7,405 bases of DNA from Planctomycetota bacterium (GCA_007131555.1 SLQH01000413.1:1-7405); one strand, 5' to 3'. Positions 1-6,031 are shown, numbered from the stretch's first letter. The notes: generated by a model from the letters alone, not told the origin. Translations and numbers: made by a program.

Positions 1-127
1 CATCCATGCTGGTAATGGGGCCGATGCCGTGCCTGCCATCGGTCAGCGCGTCCCAGTATTCCTGGGTCGAGCAGCCATTGCAGGCCAGCACGCCGGTTCC
101 GGTGACGACCACGCGGCGCTGTGACAT
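1..127 (-). CDS. Beta-ketoacyl-ACP synthase II (FabF-like), N-terminal fragment
   Basis: Only the first 42 codons are present; the gene continues beyond the left edge. The protein begins MSQRRVVVTGTGVLACNG and continues with YWDAL and GRHGIGPI, the usual opening of the thiolase-fold KAS I/II family (RRVVVTG.G, W..L..G..GI..I). These enzymes condense malonyl-ACP with an acyl-ACP during chain elongation. The catalytic Cys-His-His residues lie outside the window, so activity cannot be judged. The ATG overlaps the stop codon of the upstream ACP gene as TGATG, which fixes the start and suggests translational coupling. Housekeeping FabF usually reads SPVG or SPLG where this one has ACNG. Dedicated synthases of secondary acyl-chain clusters often have an NG there, so it may not be the general housekeeping FabF. 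Family assignment is solid; the subtype is uncertain. Confidence 0.88.
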   Translation of the reverse strand, partial: MSQRRVVVTGTGVLACNGCSTQEYWDALTDGRHGIGPITSMD

Positions 128-372
128 CAGGCGTTCTCCGCTACCTTCTTCTCGATGAATGCGACGATGTCGCCGACGGTCTGCGGACCTTCAGCGTTGT
201 CTTCCTCAAGCTTGACACCGAAGGCGTCCTCAAGGTCCATCATGATCTCGGCAATGTCGAGGCTGTCGGCACCGAGGTCGGCGACAACGTTGCTTTCGGC
301 GGTGATCGACGCCTTGTCCTTGTCGAGGCGCTCGGCGATGATGTCGATGATCTTGTTCTGGATGTCGCTCAC
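127..372 (-). CDS. acpP: Acyl carrier protein
   Basis: This 81-residue acidic protein has the normal length and sequence of a fatty-acid ACP. It carries the growing acyl chain as a thioester on 4'-phosphopantetheine attached to Ser37 in GADSLDIAEIMMDLED (residues 34-49), the canonical DSL motif at the start of helix II. The N-terminal helix with IIAERLDKD and the C-terminal helix with VGDIVAFIEKK are typical. The start is GTG at 372-370, with AGGAG seven bases upstream; no better ATG is available. The stop overlaps the FabF-like start (TGATG), the common acpP-fabF order. A gap of 145 bases separates it from the E2 gene upstream, and a possible promoter lies in that gap, so it may be transcribed both with the dehydrogenase genes and alone. 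It could be the housekeeping ACP or one dedicated to this cluster; the sequence alone does not decide. Confidence 0.96.
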   Translation of the reverse strand: MSDIQNKIIDIIAERLDKDKASITAESNVVADLGADSLDIAEIMMDLEDAFGVKLEEDNAEGPQTVGDIVAFIEKKVAENA

Positions 373-444
373 GATGTGGCTCCTGTTGAGTCAGCCGAAT
401 GGGGAGGGATGGAGGGTCACTCCACGGGAAATGACGAAGGGGGG

Positions 445-472
445 ATGATGACTACATGTCGGCGGCGGTCAA
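445..472 (-). promoter_or_regulatory. Possible sigma-70-like promoter for the ACP-FabF pair
   Basis: On the minus strand TTGACC (472-467) is followed after 16 bases by CATCAT (450-445). These match TTGACA at 5/6 and TATAAT at 4/6. Transcription would start near position 438, leaving a leader of about 65 bases before the GTG of the ACP gene. The site is in the 145-base gap after the E2 gene, where an internal promoter would make sense. The -10 box is weak, so this is only a candidate. Confidence 0.38.
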
Positions 473-499
473 GGGGGGAGCGAGCGGCTTTTAGGCTGT

Positions 500-517
500 C
501 GCCGGACGGCCGGGCGC
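500..517 (-). other. GC hairpin just after the E2 stop codon
   Basis: Directly after the E2 TAA the minus strand can fold into a six-pair GC stem with one bulged base and the loop CCGT. It is well placed to end or attenuate the dehydrogenase transcript. No T-run follows, only a short mixed stretch ending CCTAAAAGCC, so a standard intrinsic terminator is not supported. It may be an mRNA 3'-end stabiliser or have no function. Confidence 0.25.
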
Positions 518-1783
518 TTACAGAAGGCGTTCCGGATGGTGGAGCAGATCGCGGACCCGCATGATCAGGCGTCCGGCAGCGCCGCCATCGACCACTCGGT
601 GGTCGAAGGTCAGGGTCATCTCGGCGATTCGGGCCCGATCCCAGCTGTGGCTGGACGGATTCCAGTCGGGCAGGTTACGGACTACTCCCAGGCCCAGGAT
701 CAGGCTCTGGTCGGGCAGGGGGATGGGGGTCGACCAGGTGATGCCGAAGGTGCCATAGTTGGATACCGTGGCGATAGACCGATCGTCCTGGTTGCCGAGG
801 TCGCCACGGGAACGGGGTAAAGCCTTGTCATAGGCCTGGTTGAGTTCCTCCAAGCCGAGAGTGTCAACGGCCCGGATGACCGGGGTGCGCACGCCCTGCT
901 CGATCTCGACCGCAAAGGCGATGTCGATGCTCTGGGGATGGATGAGGCGGTCGCCGACCAGGCGGCAGGCGCAGCGGTCGTCCTGCTTGAGGGCCAGGCC
1001 CAGGGCCCGGACCGCGTAGACGGTGGCGCTGGGCCGACCGGGGACGCCGCGGCGGTGGGCCAGCAGCGGGTCCATGCGCATCTCGCAGGCGATGGTCGCC
1101 ACCGGCCGGGTCCAGGAGCGGCGCATGCTGTCGGCCACCGCCACCCGCATCGGGCTGGCCAGGCTGGTGGTGGCCGGATCGATGCCGTCGAGGAATTGTT
1201 CGACGTCCCGGGTCGAGACCCGACCGCCGCGCCCGGTGCCGCGGATGGCGGCGATGTCGGCCGGGGTCAGGTTCCACTGGTCCATCAGGGCCCGTACTCG
1301 GGGCGAGAAGAAGCCATGACCATGGGCCCGGGCCGGCGGTGGCAGCCGGGGACTCTCATCAAGGGTGCCATCGGCGACACTGGCCAGGGACTCGGCATCA
1401 AGCGGGAACAGGGTTCCGGGGGCAGCTGTTGGCACCGCCTCAGGACTGGCTGGCGCGGCAGGAGCACGCGGATCGGGGGCCGTGGTAGCGGCGTCAGCTG
1501 AGCTGTCGTCGTTGTCATCGCTTGGACTGTCGTCACCATCACCATCGGTGGTCAGGGTGCCGAGGACCTCGCCAACCTCGCGGCGGTCGCCAGCGGCACA
1601 GAGCTGTTCGCTGAGGGTGCCGGCCGCCGGGGCGGTCACGGTCAGTACCGACTTCTCGGTCTCGACCTCCAGGAGGTCCTGATCCGGTTCGACCCGGTCG
1701 CCGACCTCGACCAGCCAGGCGACGATGGCGGCTTCAGCGGCGGACTCTCCGAGCTTCGGCAGGCGGATGGCGACGTTGGGCAT
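518..1783 (-). CDS. 2-oxo acid dehydrogenase E2 (dihydrolipoyl acyltransferase)
   Basis: This 421-residue protein is the acyltransferase core of a 2-oxo acid dehydrogenase complex, moving the acyl group from lipoyl-lysine to CoA. It has the standard order: lipoyl domain at about 3-78 with lipoylated Lys44 in VETEKS; a linker at about 79-150 that starts very acidic (many Asp/Ser) and becomes Ala-Pro rich; a peripheral subunit-binding domain at about 158-200 (SPRVRALM...GTGRGGRVSTRDVEQFL); and a catalytic domain from about 207 to the end with the active-site motif DHRVVDG (His395, Asp399). There is one lipoyl domain. The ATG at 1783 starts the lipoyl domain properly; an upstream in-frame ATG at 1855 would run back into the E1 beta gene and adds unrelated residues. 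The Shine-Dalgarno is weak (GGA), and the gap to E1 beta is only 25 bases. Substrate is inferred from the E1 genes, not from E2 itself. Confidence 0.94.
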   Translation of the reverse strand: MPNVAIRLPKLGESAAEAAIVAWLVEVGDRVEPDQDLLEVETEKSVLTVTAPAAGTLSEQLCAAGDRREVGEVLGTLTTDGDGDDSPSDDNDDSSADAATTAPDPRAPAAPASPEAVPTAAPGTLFPLDAESLASVADGTLDESPRLPPPARAHGHGFFSPRVRALMDQWNLTPADIAAIRGTGRGGRVSTRDVEQFLDGIDPATTSLASPMRVAVADSMRRSWTRPVATIACEMRMDPLLAHRRGVPGRPSATVYAVRALGLALKQDDRCACRLVGDRLIHPQSIDIAFAVEIEQGVRTPVIRAVDTLGLEELNQAYDKALPRSRGDLGNQDDRSIATVSNYGTFGITWSTPIPLPDQSLILGLGVVRNLPDWNPSSHSWDRARIAEMTLTFDHRVVDGGAAGRLIMRVRDLLHHPERLL

Positions 1784-1808
1784 GGCGTGGCGGTCCGTTG
1801 ACGATGGG

Positions 1809-2795
1809 TTAGAAGTTGACCAGGCCGCGGACGGCCTCTTGGATGGCGTTGGCATCCGGTCGATGGGCCGACCACAGGGCCGGATGGAAGGGGATCGGGG
1901 TGTTGCGGGCGGCGACCCGCCGGGGCGGGGCGTCGAGCAGATGGAAGCCTTCAGCGCAGACCTGGGTGATGACCTCGCTGGCTACGCTGCCGTAGGGCCA
2001 GCCCTCGCTGGCCACCACCAGGCGGCCGGTGCGGGCCAGGGATTCCAGGATGGTCTCAGTGTCCAGGGGCTTGAGGCAGCGCAGGTCGATGACCTCGGTG
2101 TCGATGCCCTCCAGGGCCAGGCCCTCGGCGGCGGCCAGGGCGCCCTGGACCATGGCGCTGTAGGTGACCACGGTGCAGTCGCGGCCGGAGCGCCGCACGG
2201 CGGCCCGATGCAGGGGCAGCAGCGGGCCGCCGGCGCTGAAGCCGGGGTCACGCAGGTGGTAGTAGAGGTGCTTGTGCTCCAGGTAGATGACCGGATCGTC
2301 ACAGGCCACCGCCGCCCGCAGCAGTTCATAGGCATCCTGGACCGTGCCCGGGGCCACCACCACCAGGCCGGGATGGGCGGTCAGCCAGCCCTCAGGCATC
2401 TGACAGTGGAAGGGGCCGCCGCCGGGCGTGCCGCCGCAGGGCAGCCGGGCCACCAGGGGACAGGGCTTGCCGGTGCGCCAGAAGGTGGTGGCGGCATGGT
2501 TGGCCAACTGATTGAAGCCGCAGATGGCGAAGTCGGCGAACTGGAACTCGATGATCGGCCGACCACCATCGAGGGCTGCGCCGACGGCGGCCCCGGCGAT
2601 GGCGTCTTCACTGATCGGGGCGTTGCGGACCCGGCCGGGGAAGGCGGTGCTCAGGCCCTTGGTGGCCTTGAAGGCCCCCCCGAAGGGGTCCTCAACATCC
2701 TCACCGAGCAGGAAGACGCGCTCATCGGCGGCCAGGACCTCGGCCATGGCTTGACGCAGGGCGGCGAGATAGGTGGTGGCTTCGGGACTGCTCAT
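1809..2795 (-). CDS. 2-oxo acid dehydrogenase E1 beta subunit (branched-chain type likely)
   Basis: This 328-residue protein has the full length and layout of E1 beta subunits, which pair with E1 alpha to form the thiamine-diphosphate enzyme that decarboxylates a 2-oxo acid and acylates E2-bound lipoate. Visible landmarks are LLGEDVEDPFGGAFKATKGL (29-48), APISE with the conserved cofactor-activating Glu63, EFQFADF (83-89), FHCQ with the conserved His130 (usually HSQ), HPGLVVVAP, and DDPVIYLEHKHLYY. The ATG overlaps the E1 alpha stop codon as ATGA, so the two chains are probably translated in step. QFADF is shared with the human branched-chain E1 beta subunit. The GEDVEDPFGG wording is, from memory, common in E1 beta homologues of PVC-group bacteria. 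Pyruvate or acetoin specificity cannot be excluded from sequence alone. Confidence 0.93.
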   Translation of the reverse strand: MSSPEATTYLAALRQAMAEVLAADERVFLLGEDVEDPFGGAFKATKGLSTAFPGRVRNAPISEDAIAGAAVGAALDGGRPIIEFQFADFAICGFNQLANHAATTFWRTGKPCPLVARLPCGGTPGGGPFHCQMPEGWLTAHPGLVVVAPGTVQDAYELLRAAVACDDPVIYLEHKHLYYHLRDPGFSAGGPLLPLHRAAVRRSGRDCTVVTYSAMVQGALAAAEGLALEGIDTEVIDLRCLKPLDTETILESLARTGRLVVASEGWPYGSVASEVITQVCAEGFHLLDAPPRRVAARNTPIPFHPALWSAHRPDANAIQEAVRGLVNF

Positions 2796-3808
2796 GCCTG
2801 GGCTCCGGCACCGGCCGCCAGGATCGGGTCGGCGAAGATCTGCCAGGACTCGTCACTGGCCACGGGATCGGCCTCGCCCAGGGCTTGGTCAACGGCGGCG
2901 TCGATCTCGGTCTTGATGGTGGTGTGCAGGGCGGCCAGCTCGGCCTGATCGAGCAGGCCCTGGTCGAGGACCAGTTGGCGACCCTGGTCCAGGCAGTCGA
3001 CGGCGGCGGCCTTGAGGGCGGGATCGATGTAGGCGGCATCATCATGTTCGCCATGGCCGGCGAGGCGCAGCAGGCGGGCGCTGATCAGCTGTGGCCCGTC
3101 GCCGCTGCGGGCCGCCGCCAGGGCCTGGGCGACGGTCTGCCAGGCGGCCCGACAGTCGGTGGCATCGCAGGACCAGCCGCGCAGGCCGTAGCCCAGGGCC
3201 CGATCGACCAGGTCGCGGCAGACGAAGTTCTGATGGCTGGGGGTGGAATAGGCGTAGCCGTTGTTGGCCGCCACCACCACCAGGGGCAGGCGTTCCACCG
3301 CAGCCAGGTTGATGGCCTCGTGCATGGCTCCGGTCTGCATGCCGCCCTCACCGATGCAGACCACGGCGACGCATTGGTCGCCTGCGACCAGGGCCCCGGT
3401 GATCTTGCGCTTGAGCAGGATGCCGACGCAGGGCGCGGCCATGGCCCCGAGATGGCTGATCATCGGTAGCATGCCCTGATCGACCAGACCATGATGGACG
3501 TTGCCGTCCCGACCGCGCATGTGGCCGGTGATCCGGCCGAGATAGGTCCGGGCCGCCTCGATGGCCGGCAGGCCGAAGGCCAGGCGGCCGGCCATGTCAC
3601 GGATCAGGGGGGCGAAGATGTCACCGGGGCGCAGTTGCATGCCGATGGCTGCACTCAGGGCCTCCTGGCCCCGGCCGGTGAACACGCTGCCCGGAATCCG
3701 CCCCTGACGGTACAGGGACGACAGACGTTCCTCGAGCAGCCGGGCCCGCAGCATCCACTGCAGGTGGGCGACGGCGTCACAGGGCGCCGGCTCGATGGGC
3801 TGATCCAT
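2792..3808 (-). CDS. 2-oxo acid dehydrogenase E1 alpha subunit (branched-chain type likely)
   Basis: This 338-residue protein is the thiamine-diphosphate-binding E1 alpha chain. It shows LYRQGRIPGS..TGRGQEA (32-50), the loop motif MRGRDGNVH (97-105), SHLGAMAA (118-125), and the cofactor/Mg motif GEGGMQTGAMHEAINLAA...NNGYAYSTP (153-190, Asn182-Asn183). Pyruvate dehydrogenases usually read GDG at the first position. GEG is the form in mammalian branched-chain E1 alpha and, from memory, Bacillus BkdAA, favouring a branched-chain 2-oxo acid substrate. The ATG at 3808 is chosen because GGGAGG lies eight bases upstream and homology begins there; the longer frame from 3937 overlaps the KASIII gene. 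It lies 46 bases after KASIII and overlaps E1 beta by four bases. The C-terminal part after about residue 250 is less conserved. Confidence 0.93.
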   Translation of the reverse strand: MDQPIEPAPCDAVAHLQWMLRARLLEERLSSLYRQGRIPGSVFTGRGQEALSAAIGMQLRPGDIFAPLIRDMAGRLAFGLPAIEAARTYLGRITGHMRGRDGNVHHGLVDQGMLPMISHLGAMAAPCVGILLKRKITGALVAGDQCVAVVCIGEGGMQTGAMHEAINLAAVERLPLVVVAANNGYAYSTPSHQNFVCRDLVDRALGYGLRGWSCDATDCRAAWQTVAQALAAARSGDGPQLISARLLRLAGHGEHDDAAYIDPALKAAAVDCLDQGRQLVLDQGLLDQAELAALHTTIKTEIDAAVDQALGEADPVASDESWQIFADPILAAGAGAQA

Positions 3809-3854
3809 GGTCACATCCTCCCGGCGCTCATGGTCGATCTGATGCGGTCTGGGC

Positions 3855-4859
3855 TCATGTGCCGCGTCCCCAGACAAGGTAGCAGGAGCCCCACGCGAAG
3901 CCACCGCCGAAGGCCACCAGCATGACCCGGCAGCCATCGGTCAGGCGTCCTTCCTGCCAAGCGTCATTCAGCGCCAAAGGAATGGTGGCTCCGGTGGTGT
4001 TGCCGCAGAGTTCCAGGTTCATGATCACCTTGTCCATGCCGATGCCCAGACGGCGGGCAGTGGGTTCGATGATCCGGCGATTGGCCTGATGCGGGACCAG
4101 CAGATCAATGTCATCGCCGGTCAGGTGCAGGCGCTGCATCAGCTCGTCAGCGGCCTCGGCCATGCGTCGTACAGCATGCTTGAAGACCACCTGGCCATCT
4201 TGATGGAGGAACTGTCGTCGTTGCGACAACACCTCGCCGTTGATCGGCTCAGCAGAGCCGCTGGCTGGAACGCAGAGGTTGGCTGCGCCGCTGCCGTCAG
4301 AGCCCATCAACAGATCAATGATGCCGGGACCATCAGCCGTTCCGGCTTCCACCACTACACAGCCGGCTCCATCGCCAAACAGGATACAGGTCTCACGGTC
4401 CTGGTAGTCGACCAGGCTCGACATGACATCGGCCCCACACACCAGGATGCGCTGGGCCCGGCCGCTTTCGATCCACGAGGCGGCGCAAGACAGGGCGGCG
4501 ATGAAGCCGTTGCAGGCGTTGATGAGGTCGAAGGCCCAGGCCCGGCTGGCCTTGAGCTTGTGCTGGAGGACGTTGCCCGTGGCCGGGATGACGTGATCGG
4601 GGGTGATGGTGCCGACGATGATGCCATCCAGCTGGTCGGCTTCGATCTCGGCCCGTTCCAGGCAGCGCTGGGCCGCCGGCAGCAGCAGATCGCTGACCGA
4701 GGTTCCAGGCGCGGCAATATGGCGTTCACGGATTCCAGTGCGAGAGGTGATCCACTCGTCACAGGTATCGACCATGTCTTCCAACATGGCATTGGTCAGC
4801 ACCCGTTCAGGCAGGTGGCCGGCAACAGCCACCACCCGGGCGCGGCAGGTAACGAGCAT
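3855..4859 (-). CDS. Beta-ketoacyl-ACP synthase III (FabH-like)
   Basis: This 334-residue protein has normal FabH length. FabH enzymes start acyl chains by condensing an acyl-CoA primer with malonyl-ACP. The catalytic triad is visible: Cys116 in LINACNGF, His257 in LVPHQANRRII, and Asn287 in LCGNTTGATIP. Other family marks are DEWITSRTGIRERHIA (34-49), LFGDGAGCVVVE (160-171), and a glycine-rich C-terminus (AFGGGFAWGS). Most FabH proteins read AACSGF or AACAGF around the cysteine, so NACNGF is a variant. The ATG at 4859 is preceded by a G-rich stretch (GGGGGGAAG) acting as a weak Shine-Dalgarno. It heads the dehydrogenase genes, with 46 bases between, which suggests that the acyl-CoA made by the dehydrogenase is its primer. 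That is inference; it could instead be a KASIII for another specialised product. Confidence 0.92.
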   Translation of the reverse strand: MLVTCRARVVAVAGHLPERVLTNAMLEDMVDTCDEWITSRTGIRERHIAAPGTSVSDLLLPAAQRCLERAEIEADQLDGIIVGTITPDHVIPATGNVLQHKLKASRAWAFDLINACNGFIAALSCAASWIESGRAQRILVCGADVMSSLVDYQDRETCILFGDGAGCVVVEAGTADGPGIIDLLMGSDGSGAANLCVPASGSAEPINGEVLSQRRQFLHQDGQVVFKHAVRRMAEAADELMQRLHLTGDDIDLLVPHQANRRIIEPTARRLGIGMDKVIMNLELCGNTTGATIPLALNDAWQEGRLTDGCRVMLVAFGGGFAWGSCYLVWGRGT

Positions 4860-4863
4860 CTAG

Positions 4864-4908
4864 GTCTTCCCCCCGAAAGACGACCGGTCTTGATACGGCG
4901 TGAGACCG
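4864..4908 (-). promoter_or_regulatory. KASIII leader with two small hairpins
   Basis: The 62 bases between the cold-shock gene and KASIII can form CGGTCT/AGACCG (4908-4903 with 4890-4885, 12-base loop) and GTCTT/AAGAC (4881-4877 with 4868-4864). The G-rich Shine-Dalgarno of the KASIII gene lies in the loop of the second. AGACC occurs twice, so the first GGTCT could pair with either copy, giving alternative folds. The stems are short and no T-run is present, so control of translation is only a possibility. Confidence 0.25.
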
Positions 4909-4921
4909 TGTGACCGCACAC

Positions 4922-5425
4922 TCACAGCGGTTCTGCCGGAGGCTCCTGGGCATGGTCGACCAACGATGGAGTATCGACGTCATCACAGTGGCCATCAATC
5001 TCACCGGGGGCCAGAACGCCCTTGGCGACCAGCAGGCTGATCAGGCGCTCCAATTTGCGACTGACCCGCTCAGCGGCACCATCGCGGTCTGGCCGTGGCC
5101 GCCGCGCCGGCCGGTCATCATTGCGCCGGTAGCCATCGTCGCCGGGAATGCTGCGGCGGCGATAGCCGTCATCGGCATCGTCGTAGCTGTTGCGCATCGG
5201 CTGATCATCAGGGTCACGGGGCGACAACAGGGCGACATCAATGGCCTTCATGCCCTTTTCACCGGCTTGGATCTCAAATTGGACCCGTTCGCCGGCCTTG
5301 AGGTAGCGAAAGCCTTCCATGTCGATGTTGTTCTGATGGACAAAGACATCTTCACTGCCGTCATCGGGTACCAGGAAGCCGTAGCCCCGGCGGCAATCGA
5401 AACGAGCGACAACTCCAGTAGGCAA
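4922..5425 (-). CDS. Cold-shock-domain protein with charged C-terminal tail
   Basis: The first 65 or so of 167 residues form a cold-shock domain, a small OB-fold that binds single-stranded RNA or DNA. The start is PTGVVARFDCRRGYGFLVPD, with RNP1-like RGYGFLV and RNP2-like DVFVHQNNI, and the domain ends at about MKAIDVALL. Classical cold-shock proteins are about 70 residues. Here a tail of about 100 follows: Asp/Arg/Tyr-rich and probably disordered (DDADDGYRRR, DDGYRRNDD), then a predicted helix (RVSRKLERLISLLVAKGVL) and an acidic end. No ATG fits. I chose TTG at 5425 because AGAAGG lies nine bases upstream and it opens the domain directly; an earlier in-frame TTG at 5443 would overlap that ribosome site. 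It precedes KASIII by 62 bases, but co-transcription is unproven. It could be an RNA chaperone; its target is unknown. Confidence 0.85.
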   Translation of the reverse strand: MPTGVVARFDCRRGYGFLVPDDGSEDVFVHQNNIDMEGFRYLKAGERVQFEIQAGEKGMKAIDVALLSPRDPDDQPMRNSYDDADDGYRRRSIPGDDGYRRNDDRPARRPRPDRDGAAERVSRKLERLISLLVAKGVLAPGEIDGHCDDVDTPSLVDHAQEPPAEPL

Positions 5426-5452
5426 TGGACACACCCTTCTCAAAGCTGTGGC

Positions 5453-5501
5453 GGACGGTGCGACCGATGCACCACATCAGTCATGACGTTTCACACCGTC
5501 C
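5453..5501 (-). promoter_or_regulatory. Inverted repeat in the leader of the cold-shock gene
   Basis: GGACGGTG (5453-5460) and CACCGTCC (5494-5501) are perfect 8-base inverted repeats separated by 33 bases, ending about 27 bases upstream of the proposed TTG start. The enclosed part has its own smaller palindromes, such as GTCATGAC and a GTGC...GCAC hairpin. Cold-shock mRNAs commonly have structured leaders that respond to temperature, so a regulatory fold is plausible. No clear promoter was found upstream, so whether this region is transcribed is unproven. Confidence 0.35.
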
Positions 5502-5750
5502 CCGCGTGAACAAAACAGACTCAACACCCCGCGTCATGGAGATCGCAAGGCCCCTGAGCAGAGACGTGCAGACTAGCGCCCCGATGAAGGCATGCAACCG
5601 ATGCCGGAGGGCGCGGAGTCGGTAGAGGTGGTTGTCGTTCAGGGAGCTGTTTCAGGGGGCAATGGCGTTGAGCAACGGCGATCCTTGGCACTTCTGTACA
5701 CGGCGATTGAGAAGAACTGGACCTGATTCGTTGCCGCATGTCATGGTTCC

Positions 5751-5766
5751 ACCCCTTCAGGGCGGT
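5751..5766 (-). repeat. GC-rich palindromic repeat unit, inverted copy
   Basis: Read on the minus strand this unit contains GCCCTGAAGGGG, identical over 12 bases to the copy at 6122-6136. It lies immediately left of the hairpin at 5765-5799 and of the MITE-like element. Confidence 0.6.
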
Positions 5767-5799
5767 GACCCTAAATCCGGCAGCAGGCTTTAGGGTTGC
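5765..5799. repeat. Hairpin-forming inverted repeat
   Basis: ACCCTAAA (5768-5775) and TTTAGGGT (5789-5796) form a perfect 8-pair stem around a 13-base loop, extendable to 11 pairs with two G-T pairs. It shares its right arm with the left end of the adjacent element at 5791-5886. No T-run follows on either strand, so it does not look like a classic terminator. Confidence 0.55.
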
Positions 5800-5886
5800 T
5801 GTACAAGGCGATATAGACAGATTCGCCTTTTCACCCAGAAGATGAACTGGTTTTGGCTGCGTATATCGGCTTGATTAGCAACCCTA
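5791..5886. mobile_element. MITE-like element with 25-bp imperfect terminal inverted repeats
   Basis: The left end (5791-5815) and right end (5862-5886) are inverted copies matching at 21 of 25 positions; the outer ten, TAGGGTTGCT and AGCAACCCTA, are perfect. The interior is only 46 bases and codes for nothing recognisable. Both ends carry TA, which fits the TA target duplication made by IS630/Tc1-type transposases, so the element could be a non-autonomous derivative. No transposase is in the window, and the duplication cannot be told apart from the repeat end itself. A long structured RNA or a chance palindrome is the alternative. Confidence 0.45.
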
Positions 5887-5945
5887 TGGCCCAAGCTCCA
5901 GTGCCCAACTGCTGTTATTAGAGTGATGGATATGCGCCTTCGTAC

Positions 5946-5977
5946 CCAGGGCGATCTCATCTCGCCCCCTTGGGGCG
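5946..5977 (+). repeat. GC-rich palindromic repeat unit with CCAGGGCG core
   Basis: The core CCAGGGCG (5946-5953) is followed by the palindrome CGCCCCCTTGGGGCG (5963-5977), which forms a GCCCC/GGGGC stem with a 3-base loop. It is the most diverged copy of the local family, and its relation to the two copies at 6061 and 6122 rests on the shared stem and core. Confidence 0.5.
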
Positions 5978-6031
5978 ATGATCGAGGATGCAGGGGGGTG
6001 AAGCAACTCGTGCGGAGCAGCCCGTGACTGT

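Noticed and set aside
121..564. Plus-strand open frame across the ACP gene
   Set aside because: It is antisense to a textbook ACP and runs through the intergenic gap with low-complexity sequence.
938..1501. Plus-strand open frame opposite the E2 gene
   Set aside because: Low-complexity composition and no motif; the opposite strand codes for a complete lipoyl/binding/catalytic domain protein.
1783..1855. Upstream start for the E2 gene at 1855
   Set aside because: The extra 24 residues overlap the end of the E1 beta gene and precede a lipoyl domain that begins naturally at the ATG at 1783.
1725..2948. Long plus-strand open frame of 407 codons
   Set aside because: It is antisense to the E1 beta gene and the ends of E2 and E1 alpha. 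Its Gly/Ala/Gln-rich translation has no domain signature, and long shadow frames are expected in high-GC DNA.
4089..4913. Plus-strand open frame of 274 codons opposite KASIII
   Set aside because: It is the antisense of a full KASIII with an intact Cys-His-Asn triad and shows no recognisable family features.
5521..5739. Minus-strand open frame of 72 codons
   Set aside because: Pro/Arg/Ser-rich with no family resemblance and no convincing ribosome site.
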